This document shows positions 1 to 6,805 of a stretch of 18,577 nucleotides of DNA, one piece after another (the stretch's first letter is position 1; the number at the start of each line of letters is the position of its first letter). The DNA lies in assembly GCA_947311125.1 (NCBI GenBank), contig CAMZKI010000026.1, positions 1 through 18,577 of the forward strand, written 5' to 3'. Source of the DNA: an uncultured Chlorobiota bacterium (lineage in GTDB: Bacteria > Bacteroidota > Bacteroidia > Bacteroidales > JAADGE01). A program made the position numbers and the translations under genes. Under the pieces are notes generated by a model, which did not search any database, was not told the origin of the DNA, and saw nothing but the letters and a program-made list of their open reading frames with translations.

Positions 1-209
1 AATTTTGCGAAATTCGTTTTCCGTAATTTTGTTTTTTCCTGCATCAAGCAGTGTTCCGGTTATTGCTCTTACCATATTTCTTAAGAAACGGTCGGCTTCA
101 ATAATGAAAACATACTGTTCGTTTCTTAAGAAATATGGTAAGAGAAATAACCGGAACACTGCTTGATGCAGGAAAAAACAAAATTACGGAAAACGAATTT
201 CGCAAAATT
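1..209. repeat. Left-end inverted fold-back (arms 1-90 and 120-209)
   Basis: Bases 1-90 are the reverse complement of 120-209 with one mismatch (G65 opposite A145), around a 29-nt spacer (91-119). The minus strand of 119 to 1 reads continuously as truA coding sequence, ending in the same residues that are read again on the plus strand from 120. The spacer encodes the truA residues just upstream of the repeated part. This is the shape of an inverted chimera, in which a strand end re-primed on nearby sequence, or of an assembly fold-back. Bases 1-119 should not be treated as real neighbouring sequence. Confidence 0.9.
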
Positions 210-299
210 ATTGAAAGTAAAAATCGAAGTTATGCAGGAGCATCTGTCCCCGCTCACGGCTTATTTCTTACAGAAATAAAATATCCCGATTTTTTATAA
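120..299 (+). CDS. truA: tRNA pseudouridine synthase A (TruA), C-terminal fragment
   Basis: The last 59 codons of TruA, the enzyme that makes pseudouridine at positions 38-40 of the tRNA anticodon arm. The reading frame opens at 120 with R-F-L-R-N-M-V-R, continues through I-T-G-T-L-L-D-A-G, S-K-N-R-S-Y-A-G-A-S-V-P-A-H-G-L-F-L and ends in a short K-Y-P-D-F-L tail at a TAA (297-299). These are the family's conserved C-terminal blocks (FLRNMVR; A-P-A-H-G-L). The N-terminal part is absent because the contig folds back at 119/120. The minus strand of 119-1 supplies about eight more upstream codons (Q-Y-V-F-I-I-E-A-D) before repeating. The two copies differ at one codon: GAA (Glu) at 144-146 against GCA (Ala) in the outer copy. 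Start not available. Recognition is from motifs. Confidence 0.88.
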   Translation, partial: RFLRNMVREITGTLLDAGKNKITENEFRKIIESKNRSYAGASVPAHGLFLTEIKYPDFL

Positions 300-356
300 A
301 TCCCGTAAATTTAACTGCGTAAAGCCATATAAATTCAAACAATTAAATATTTTTTT

Positions 357-364
357 TACTTTTG
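357..364 (+). promoter_or_regulatory. Candidate -7 box for the DUF368-aroE pair
   Basis: TACTTTTG matches the Bacteroidota -7 consensus TAnnTTTG and lies 25 nt before the ATG at 390. No TTG -33 element is visible at the expected distance, so the call rests on the -7 box alone. Confidence 0.45.
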
Positions 365-389
365 CTTCGCATTAATCCCGAATAAAATT

Positions 390-1310
390 ATGAAAGAAAT
401 ATTATCGTGGCTGATTAAAGGATTCGGAATAGGAGCTGCAAATGTAATTCCCGGAGTATCAGGCGGAACGGTTGCCCTTATAACCGGAATATTCGAACGC
501 CTTATAGATTCCCTTAAATCTTTCAACCTCAAAGCAATAAAACTTATTTTCAAACTCAAATTTAAAGAATTTGCCGAATATACAGACCTAATATTTCTTA
601 TTTCGGTTTTTTCCGGAGCCGTAATAAGTATTTTTACTCTTGCCCGCCTCCTTTCATATCTTTTTGAAAATTTTCCGGTTTTTGTTTGGGCTTATTTCTT
701 CGGTTTAATTTTAGCATCTGTCTATTTTGTAGGAAAAAACACAGATAAAATAAATATCTCCGTAATTATCTCATTTATTGCGGGAACAGTAATTGCCGTA
801 TGGATTTCTCTGCAAAATCCGGCTACCGAAAATGACGGATTTTTATACCTGGTCCTTTGCGGAATTATTGCAATTATAAGTATGATTCTTCCGGGACTTT
901 CAGGCTCTTTTATACTCGTTCTTATGGGAAACTACCAACTTGTAATGATAGATTCAATAAACAATCTTGATTTTCACGTTTTACTGCCCGTTGCTCTCGG
1001 TGTTACAATCGGACTGCCTGCATTTTCAAATATTTTATCTTTAATATACAAAAAATACAAAAACCAAACCATAGCATCTTTAACCGGTTTTATTCTTGGT
1101 TCACTCATTATTCTCTGGCCCTGGAAACATCCGCAGTATCTTATCGGAAACGACGGATTAAAAGTTCTGAAAGCTGACGGAGAACCTGTAATCAGTAATT
1201 ACATACGCTATTTTCCTGAAAAAATTGACACAGAAGTAATTCTTGCTGTTGCATTTATGTTTACCGGAATTCTTTCCGTATGGGCAACCGAACATTTTGC
1301 AAAAAAATAA
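390..1310 (+). CDS. DUF368 membrane protein, PopT-type undecaprenyl-phosphate transporter
   Basis: A 306-residue polytopic inner-membrane protein of the DUF368 family. Members, named PopT, have been shown to recycle the cell-envelope lipid carrier undecaprenyl phosphate across the membrane. Both signature loops are present: P21-G-V-S-G-G26 in the N-terminal half and P168-G-L-S-G-S173 in the second half, arranged as the two inverted halves of the fold. Most of the rest is hydrophobic helices, and length is normal for the family. The ATG at 390 sits 25 nt after a TAnnTTTG box. aroE follows after only 7 nt, so the two are probably co-transcribed, a pairing I recall as common in Bacteroidota. The family call is strong. 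Transport of C55-P is inferred from characterised relatives, so I leave the symbol blank. Confidence 0.88.
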   Translation: MKEILSWLIKGFGIGAANVIPGVSGGTVALITGIFERLIDSLKSFNLKAIKLIFKLKFKEFAEYTDLIFLISVFSGAVISIFTLARLLSYLFENFPVFVWAYFFGLILASVYFVGKNTDKINISVIISFIAGTVIAVWISLQNPATENDGFLYLVLCGIIAIISMILPGLSGSFILVLMGNYQLVMIDSINNLDFHVLLPVALGVTIGLPAFSNILSLIYKKYKNQTIASLTGFILGSLIILWPWKHPQYLIGNDGLKVLKADGEPVISNYIRYFPEKIDTEVILAVAFMFTGILSVWATEHFAKK

Positions 1311-1317
1311 GCTCTGT

Positions 1318-2067
1318 ATGAGAACTTTCGGATTAATAGGCTATCCGCTGACACATTCATTTTCAAAAAAATATTTTCTGAAAAAATTCAAAGATGAAGT
1401 TATTACGGATGCTGAATACCTGAATTTTCCCGTTCAGAATATTAACAAATTTAAAGAAATAATAAATTCCGATAAAAATTTTGCCGGATTTAACGTAACA
1501 TCACCTTATAAACAGGAAATTATACCCTTTTTGGATGAATTAGACAATTCAGCACAAAAAATTAATGCCGTTAACGTTATAAAAGTCACTGAAAAAAATA
1601 AAAGAATATACTTAAAAGGTTATAATACCGATATTTACGGGTTTCAGGAATCTTTAAAGAAAAAAATAAATCCTGAAATAAAAAATGCTTTAATTCTCGG
1701 AAGCGGAGGTGCCGCAAAAGCTGTTTCCTATGCCTTGAAAAATATGAATTTTAATTACAAATTCGTTTCCCGAAAAGAAAAATCTCTCGAAAAATTTATT
1801 TCATACAATGAACTGAATAAAGATATTATTTCTGAAAATTTATTGATTATAAATGCCACACCTCTCGGCATTTACCCGAAAATAAATCAAAAACCGGACA
1901 TTCCTTACTATTTCTTGTCCGAAAAACATCATTTATTTGATTTAATTTACAACCCCTCTCAAACCTTATTCCTTACCGAAGGTAAAAAAAGAGGTGCAAA
2001 AATACAAAACGGCTTAGAAATGTTACATCTGCAGGCAGAAAAAGCTTGGGAAATTTTCTGTGAATAA
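1318..2067 (+). CDS. aroE: Shikimate dehydrogenase (NADP+)
   Basis: Reduces 3-dehydroshikimate to shikimate in chorismate and aromatic amino acid synthesis; cytoplasmic. The 249-residue product has the full set of AroE motifs: shikimate-binding T12-H-S14-F-S16, N59-V-T-S-P-Y-K65 with the catalytic lysine, N83-A-V-N, D105 in G-Y-N-T-D, the Rossmann loop G128-S-G-G131-A-A, N-A-T-P-L-G and Q239 in the C-terminal helix. The frame stays open back to 1243, but M-R-T-F-G-L-I-G at 1318 is the natural N-terminus for the family, and the extension would lie inside the upstream gene. It starts 7 nt after the DUF368 stop and ends 12 nt from the convergent prenyltransferase gene, with no terminator between them. 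Confidence 0.95.
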   Translation: MRTFGLIGYPLTHSFSKKYFLKKFKDEVITDAEYLNFPVQNINKFKEIINSDKNFAGFNVTSPYKQEIIPFLDELDNSAQKINAVNVIKVTEKNKRIYLKGYNTDIYGFQESLKKKINPEIKNALILGSGGAAKAVSYALKNMNFNYKFVSRKEKSLEKFISYNELNKDIISENLLIINATPLGIYPKINQKPDIPYYFLSEKHHLFDLIYNPSQTLFLTEGKKRGAKIQNGLEMLHLQAEKAWEIFCE

Positions 2068-2079
2068 ATATTAACATAC

Positions 2080-2949
2080 TCAAATATACAAACTCATAAG
2101 CGTAAAAGCAGCAAAAACAATACTTGCAACTCCGTTTGTCGTAAAAAAAGCCAAGTTTACTTTACTTAAATCGTTAGGCTTTACTATCAGGTGCTGATAA
2201 AAAAGCGAAGAACCGAAAAACAAAGCACCTGCCCAATACCAAACTCCGAGAAACTCTGCCCCTCTTATCCCTGCCCATATTATAAAAAGAACGGTAATAA
2301 TATGAGATAAACTCGACAGGTAAAGTGCATTTTTTTTCCCGAGAAGCGTCGGAATAGACTTTAAATTGTTCTCCTTATCAAAGTCCTCATCTTGCAGAGA
2401 ATAGATGATATCAAAACCTGCCGTCCAAAACAAAACCGTAAGAGAAAAAAGCACCGGTAAAAGTGAAAATTCTCCTGTTACGGCAAGATACGAACCTACC
2501 GGGGCGAGCGATAAACCCAGCCCGAGTATAAAGTGACAAAACCAGGTAAACCTTTTTGTATAACTGTAACCCAAAATTACGGCTAAAGCAACGGGTGCCA
2601 AATAAAAAACAAGATTGTTTATAAAGAAAGTTGTTACTAAAAACAATACGGAGTTAATAATAACAAACCAAAGGGCATACTTAGATTTTATCTGTCCGGA
2701 AGGAATTTCCCGAACTGCCGTTCTCGGATTTTTTTTGTCTATCTGCCTGTCTAACCAACGGTTAAAACCCATTGCCGCATTCCTTGCAAAAATCATATCC
2801 AAAACTACCAACATCAAAAGCTGCAAATTTGAAAAACTTAATATTTCTTTATTTGAGATTTTTAAAGCAAGAAAAAAACCAATCAGTGCAAAAGGCATTG
2901 CAAAAACTGTATGACTGAACTTTACCAGCGATAAATATTTTTTAATCAT
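2080..2949 (-). CDS. mqnP: UbiA-family prenyltransferase, probably MqnP (menaquinone, futalosine route)
   Basis: A 289-residue integral membrane prenyltransferase that attaches a polyprenyl chain to an aromatic acid. The first Asp-rich motif is N63-R-W-L-D67-R-Q-I-D71, followed by K-N-P-R-T-A-V-R-E-I-P-S-G. The second is D187-E-D-F-D191 followed by K-S-I-P-T-L-L-G. The N-A-A-M-G-F-N-R-W-L-D block and the length fit the UbiA subfamily used in the futalosine menaquinone pathway better than ubiquinone UbiA, and Bacteroidota make menaquinone. No other pathway gene is in the window, so the substrate is inferred. About eight hydrophobic segments are visible. Its promoter overlaps that of the divergent sigma factor gene. 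The ATG at 2949 is preceded on the minus strand by TATTTTTG. Confidence 0.8.
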   Translation of the reverse strand: MIKKYLSLVKFSHTVFAMPFALIGFFLALKISNKEILSFSNLQLLMLVVLDMIFARNAAMGFNRWLDRQIDKKNPRTAVREIPSGQIKSKYALWFVIINSVLFLVTTFFINNLVFYLAPVALAVILGYSYTKRFTWFCHFILGLGLSLAPVGSYLAVTGEFSLLPVLFSLTVLFWTAGFDIIYSLQDEDFDKENNLKSIPTLLGKKNALYLSSLSHIITVLFIIWAGIRGAEFLGVWYWAGALFFGSSLFYQHLIVKPNDLSKVNLAFFTTNGVASIVFAAFTLMSLYI

Positions 2950-2982
2950 TAAGTTTAATTCTGTAATTCATAAATAATTGAA

Positions 2983-3014
2983 CAAAAATACATTAATTGT
3001 TCGGTTTTTAACAA
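2983..3014 (-). promoter_or_regulatory. Promoter of the UbiA-family gene
   Basis: On the minus strand, TTG (3014-3012), 21 nt, then TATTTTTG (2990-2983) matches the Bacteroidota TTG / TAnnTTTG promoter layout, 33 nt upstream of the ATG. It interleaves with the plus-strand promoter of the sigma factor gene. Confidence 0.6.
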
Positions 3015-3029
3015 AATTTTCTAAATTTG
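2997..3029 (+). promoter_or_regulatory. Promoter of the ECF sigma factor operon
   Basis: TTG (2997-2999), 22 nt, then TAAATTTG (3022-3029). The start codon is 25 nt further on. It looks like a housekeeping-type promoter, so the sequence does not show whether the sigma factor also drives its own gene. Confidence 0.6.
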
Positions 3030-3054
3030 CCCTATATATTTCTCAGCATAAAAC

Positions 3055-3663
3055 TTGAATAAGTACACGAAAATATCAGATAATAAATTAGTTTCTCTTT
3101 ATAAAGAAAACCTTGATAAAGAGATTGTAGGCATATTATTTAAGCGTTACACCCGATTTGTTTTCTTGGTTTCACTAAAATATCTCAAAAATGAGGATGA
3201 TGCAAAAGATGCTTTAATGCAAATATTTGAAAAACTTTTTGATGACTTGATTAACCATAAAGTAGAAATTTTTAAATCTTGGCTTTATACGGTTACGCGA
3301 AATCATTGCCTGATGTATCTCAGAAAAAAGCAATCTGACCTTAAAAAAGACCTGGAACTGAAAAAAGATACAGAAATTTTTATGGAAAATGATATTAATA
3401 TTCATCTTAAGGAAAATGAAGTAGATGAGTTAAAAGCAGATACAGTTCAAAATGCCGTAAACCAACTGAAAAGTAACCAAAAAGAATGTATTAAGTTATT
3501 TTATTTTGAAGGAAAGTCATATTCCGAAATTGCAAAAATGACAAATTATCCTGAAAAAAAAGTAAAAAGTTATATACAAAACGGAAAAAGAAATTTAAAA
3601 AATGTTTTAACTAAACAAGGTATAAGCACTTTATTTTTAATACTTTTACACTTAATAAAATGA
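3055..3663 (+). CDS. ECF-type RNA polymerase sigma factor
   Basis: A 202-residue sigma-70 family factor of the extracytoplasmic function type. Region 2 spans about residues 10-92 (L-F-K-R-Y, L-K-N-E-D-D-A-K-D-A-L-M-Q-I-F-E-K-L, then S-W-L-Y-T-V-T-R-N-H-C-L-M-Y-L-R). Region 4 is about 134-185 (L-K-S-N-Q-K-E-C-I-K-L-F-Y-F-E-G-K-S-Y-S with the helix-turn-helix after it). The start must be the TTG at 3055, because an in-frame TAA lies at 3049-3051 and the next in-frame ATG is about 55 codons inside region 2. An unusual hydrophobic tail follows region 4 (S-T-L-F-L-I-L-L-H-L-I). The stop overlaps the next start (ATGA), which couples it to its presumed anti-sigma partner. Target promoters unknown. 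Confidence 0.88.
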   Translation: MNKYTKISDNKLVSLYKENLDKEIVGILFKRYTRFVFLVSLKYLKNEDDAKDALMQIFEKLFDDLINHKVEIFKSWLYTVTRNHCLMYLRKKQSDLKKDLELKKDTEIFMENDINIHLKENEVDELKADTVQNAVNQLKSNQKECIKLFYFEGKSYSEIAKMTNYPEKKVKSYIQNGKRNLKNVLTKQGISTLFLILLHLIK

Positions 3664-4820
3664 AACCGGAAATTTCAAAAATATTCAACAGTACATCTTG
3701 TCTTACCGAGAATGAGATTAGGGACTATATTTCCGGTAAATTAAGCAGTGAAAAATTTCGAGAAGTTGAATTGCATTTAGCTGATTGCCTGATGTGTTCC
3801 GATGAGATTGAAGGCTTATCAATACTTTCCGATGACAATAAATTAAATACGATAGTTGCAGGCTTAAACTCACAAATAGACAATAAAATATCAAATACAA
3901 AATTAAAACAGGATTTAAATATCAGAAAAAATAAAAATATTGTGAGGAGTTTTATTTCAATTGCCGCCTCATTTATATTAATTATTGCTGCCGGTTTCTT
4001 AATAAAACTTTATATGATACAAACCGACAACAAAACAGCATACTCGCCTGAAAAAGAAATAACTACGGAAGAAAAAGTTATTATTCCCGATAAAAATAAC
4101 ACTGCTCCGGCTACAGATAATAAGGAAAATACCGTTACGGATATTACAAAGCAAAAAAAACAAGAAAAAAATAAGACCGAAAACTTCACACCTGAAAAAA
4201 AAACTGCAACAAATACCTCAAACGATAAAAAAAATGAGATTGACTATGTTGTCGAAACAATTCCGGCAGAAACATCAAACGTTATAAATTCTGAAAAAAC
4301 CGAAGATGAGTACCTTGCAGAAGAAAATACAACGGAAATCTCAAATAACAATAACGATAATGCCGTAACCGACAATGTAACCGCCGGTAATAACAACTTT
4401 TTCGGGACAGCTACACGAGGAAACAACTTTAAAAGCAAAACTTCGGATAAAAAAAATAAAGAAAAATACAGAAGCCTGAGAGAAAGTGCTTTATTATCTT
4501 ACGATTTGAAAATTTATGACGAAGCATTAACCGATTTTTTAAAATATCTGGAATATAAACCTAATGATACCGAAATTTTATATAAATCCGGAATTTCTTA
4601 TTACAACTTAAAAAAATACAATAAAGCAATATTACAACTTAATAAAGTTATTGACGGTTTCTCAGGTAAATATACACAAGATTCAGAATGGTATAAAGCA
4701 AATTCTTTAATAAAACTCGGAAAAAAAGAAGAAGCAAAAACAATCTTAAATAAAATAATTACCGAAAACGGGAAATATCAGAATAAAGCTTTAGACTTAT
4801 TAAACTCATTTGAAAACTGA
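3660..4820 (+). CDS. Membrane anti-sigma factor with ZAS zinc finger and C-terminal TPR domain
   Basis: A 386-residue protein in three parts. Residues 10-55 form a zinc-binding anti-sigma (zf-HC2/ZAS) domain with H39-x3-C43-x2-C46 and an upstream C14. One transmembrane helix is at about 98-119. A long Thr/Asn/Lys/Glu-rich linker runs from about 120 to 265, and tetratricopeptide repeats fill about 270-386 (S-Y-D-L-K-I-Y-D-E-A-L; I-S-Y-Y-N-L-K-K-Y-N-K-A-I; S-L-I-K-L-G-K-K-E-E-A-K). The N-terminus would bind the sigma factor in the cytoplasm and the TPR domain would sit in the periplasm as sensor or docking surface; this is inferred from layout. The ATGA overlap with the sigma gene supports equal expression. 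Its stop directly abuts the stop of the convergent gene. Confidence 0.82.
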   Translation: MKPEISKIFNSTSCLTENEIRDYISGKLSSEKFREVELHLADCLMCSDEIEGLSILSDDNKLNTIVAGLNSQIDNKISNTKLKQDLNIRKNKNIVRSFISIAASFILIIAAGFLIKLYMIQTDNKTAYSPEKEITTEEKVIIPDKNNTAPATDNKENTVTDITKQKKQEKNKTENFTPEKKTATNTSNDKKNEIDYVVETIPAETSNVINSEKTEDEYLAEENTTEISNNNNDNAVTDNVTAGNNNFFGTATRGNNFKSKTSDKKNKEKYRSLRESALLSYDLKIYDEALTDFLKYLEYKPNDTEILYKSGISYYNLKKYNKAILQLNKVIDGFSGKYTQDSEWYKANSLIKLGKKEEAKTILNKIITENGKYQNKALDLLNSFEN

Positions 4821-5495
4821 TTACCTGCCGTAATTACGAGCCCCGAAAATAAGACTCCCTACCCTTACAATGTTAGCCCCTTCTTCAACGGCAATTTTAT
4901 AATCCCCGGACATTCCCATCGACAAATATTTAAAATTTGTATCACCTTTGAAAAAAACTGCCCCTAATTTATCAAAACACGACTTTAAATAAGAAAATTC
5001 CTTTCTAACCTGATTTTTATCCGAAGTATTTGTCGCCATACCCATTAAACCTTTGATTTTTATAAATTTCAGCTCCTTAAATTCATCTGCATTCAAAATA
5101 TCCGTAAGCTCTCCGAACGACATCCCGAATTTTGTTTCTTCCTCGGCAATATGCATCTGAAACAAACAATTAATAACTTTGTTATTTTTCATCCCCTCTT
5201 TATTAATAACCTTCAAAAGTTTAAAACTGTCAACAGCATGAATAAGATAAACAAAAGGAACAATATACTTTACCTTATTGCTTTGAAGATGACCTATAAA
5301 ATGCCACTCTGTATCTTTCGGAAGCTCCTCATATTTTCTCACTAAATCCTGAACCTTATTCTCCCCGAAAACCTTATGCCCCGCATTATACGCCGACATA
5401 ATATCTTCATTAGGCTTAGTTTTAGAAACAGCAACAAGTTTCACTCCCTCCGGAAGTTCTGATTTTATTTGGTTTAAGTTAGCAACAATATCCAT
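4821..5495 (-). CDS. YggS/PLPBP-family pyridoxal phosphate homeostasis protein
   Basis: A 224-residue cytoplasmic protein of the YggS/PROSC family, a PLP-binding TIM-barrel protein that keeps vitamin B6 and amino acid pools in balance and has no known catalysis. The PLP lysine is K25 in A-V-S-K25-T-K-P. Other family blocks are F-G-E-N-K-V-Q-D, W-H-F-I-G-H-L-Q-S-N-K, H-A-V-D-S, L-M-G-M-A-T, S-M-G-M-S-G-D-Y-K-I-A-V-E-E-G and V-R-V-G-S-L-I-F-G-A-R. Length is typical. The stop codon abuts the stop of the convergent anti-sigma gene with no spacer. The promoter is shared back-to-back with the DUF438 gene. Confidence 0.93.
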   Translation of the reverse strand: MDIVANLNQIKSELPEGVKLVAVSKTKPNEDIMSAYNAGHKVFGENKVQDLVRKYEELPKDTEWHFIGHLQSNKVKYIVPFVYLIHAVDSFKLLKVINKEGMKNNKVINCLFQMHIAEEETKFGMSFGELTDILNADEFKELKFIKIKGLMGMATNTSDKNQVRKEFSYLKSCFDKLGAVFFKGDTNFKYLSMGMSGDYKIAVEEGANIVRVGSLIFGARNYGR

Positions 5496-5508
5496 TTTAT
5501 TTTTTTGG

Positions 5509-5539
5509 CAAAATTAAGAATTAACACAGGTTTTAGCAA
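5509..5539 (-). promoter_or_regulatory. Promoter of the yggS-like gene
   Basis: On the minus strand, TTG (5539-5537), 20 nt, then TAATTTTG (5516-5509). The ATG is only 13 nt beyond, which implies a very short leader of roughly half a dozen bases. Confidence 0.6.
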
Positions 5540-5546
5540 TTATTTT

Positions 5547-5554
5547 TATTTTTG
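5547..5554 (+). promoter_or_regulatory. Candidate -7 box of the DUF438-PagL-GIN operon
   Basis: TATTTTTG matches TAnnTTTG, 21 nt before the ATG at 5576. No matching TTG lies at the expected distance. It sits just downstream of the -33 element of the divergent yggS-like promoter. Confidence 0.5.
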
Positions 5555-5575
5555 CATACATCTAAAAAATAATAT

Positions 5576-6805
5576 ATGTCAGAATTTATAAACAATATTT
5601 CATTAAGGCGTAAAGAATTATATAATTTCTCCGCAGGAATTATTAACGGCGGCAAACGAAAAATCTTTATCGAAAAATTTCAAAATGCAATTAATAATCT
5701 TACTCCTGCAGACGTTGTTTATGTTGTTCACGAGCTTATTGCCGAACAATTTTCAGTAGAAAAAGTAAAAACACATATAGGGAAAATTCTCAATATTTTT
5801 TACGAACCTTTAAAAAACTACAATCGTATTCTTCCCGAAAAGAATACCTTTTTATACTATCTCGAACAAGAAAACAGAGTCGCAGAAAAAATCCTTTCCG
5901 AAATAAAAGCACTTTTAAAAACTCTGAATAAAAAAGAAACAGATTTTAAAAATATTAAAAATAAATTACTGAAACTTTTTTCAGAATTTTCAGAATTTGA
6001 AAAACATTACCGGAAAAAAGAAAATATTCTGTTTCCTTATATTGAAAAAAAAGACAACAAATATAATTGTCTTAAAGTAATGTGGAGTTTTCATGATGAA
6101 ATAAGAGAAACCCTGAAAGAAATAATATCACTAATAAAAAACGATAATTTTAATTTACGTGAATTTAATAAACAAACAGGTAAATTCTTTTTTGCCGTTG
6201 TCCCGATTATTTTCAGAGAAGAATATATTTTGCATCCCTTTACTCTTGAGATTTTAGACGATAACGATTTTAACGAAATGCTTATACAAAGTTTTGAAAT
6301 AGGATTTGCATATATAGAAACACCCGAAAGACCTAAAAATAACATAAGTAATGAAGAATTAAAGAAAAACGACTTAAAAACAGAAGAAATGTTTGTCAAC
6401 TTAAAAACAGGCAAACTGCTGCCCGAGCAAATTATTTTGTTAATTAATAACTTACCTGTTGATATAACTTTTGTTGACGAAAATGATGTCGTAAAATTCT
6501 TTTCAAACCCGAAACATCGTTTCTTTACTCGTTCTAAGGCAATAATAGGACGCACGGTGCAAAATTGTCATCCGCACGAAAGCGTTCATATCGTTGAAGA
6601 AATTCTTCAATCATTTAAAAACAAAGAAAAAGACAAAGCCCGATTTTGGATACAAATGAAAGGGCGATTTATCTTAATTGAATACTATGCACTTTACGAC
6701 GACTCAGGAAACTACAAAGGAACAATAGAAGTGAGCCAAGATATTACAGACATAAAAATGCTTGAAGGAGAACAAAGATTGTTGGATTGGAATAAAAGCA
6801 AATGA
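5576..6805 (+). CDS. DUF438 / hemerythrin-like / PAS sensor protein
   Basis: A 409-residue cytoplasmic protein with no signal peptide or membrane helix. Residues 1-80 match DUF438. About 85-230 form a hemerythrin-like helical domain: E-N-R near 99, H144-Y-R-K-K-E149-N-I-L-F-P, W170-S-F-H173-D-E-I-R, and F-R-E-E-Y-I-L-H-P near 213-221. About 282-400 form a PAS domain (L-P-E-Q-I, I-T-F-V-D-E-N-D-V-V, G-R-T-V-Q-N-C-H-P, D-I-T-D-I-K). Such proteins are thought to sense oxygen, nitric oxide or redox state through a di-iron site, but none of the family is well defined. No output domain is present, so it probably works by protein contact. The family's usual Cys-Asp-Val-His and His-Pro-x-His motifs are replaced (G-K-I-L-N near 69-73; N-T-F-L-Y-Y at 90-95). 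The stop overlaps the next start (ATGA). Confidence 0.85.
   Translation: MSEFINNISLRRKELYNFSAGIINGGKRKIFIEKFQNAINNLTPADVVYVVHELIAEQFSVEKVKTHIGKILNIFYEPLKNYNRILPEKNTFLYYLEQENRVAEKILSEIKALLKTLNKKETDFKNIKNKLLKLFSEFSEFEKHYRKKENILFPYIEKKDNKYNCLKVMWSFHDEIRETLKEIISLIKNDNFNLREFNKQTGKFFFAVVPIIFREEYILHPFTLEILDDNDFNEMLIQSFEIGFAYIETPERPKNNISNEELKKNDLKTEEMFVNLKTGKLLPEQIILLINNLPVDITFVDENDVVKFFSNPKHRFFTRSKAIIGRTVQNCHPHESVHIVEEILQSFKNKEKDKARFWIQMKGRFILIEYYALYDDSGNYKGTIEVSQDITDIKMLEGEQRLLDWNKSK

Noticed and set aside
1..209. Hairpin telomere or linear replicon end
   Set aside because: Both end palindromes have unequal spacers (29 and 82 nt), break chromosomal genes (truA, DUF1641), and carry the missing parts of those genes in the spacers. 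That is the signature of a chimera and not of a telomere.
1243..1317. Longer N-terminus for AroE
   Set aside because: It would overlap the DUF368 gene by 68 nt and add residues unlike any AroE; the family begins at M-R-T-F-G-L-I-G.
4080..4440. Tandem repeat in the anti-sigma linker
   Set aside because: The stretch is compositionally biased (Asn, Thr, Lys, Glu) but I could find no regular repeat unit.
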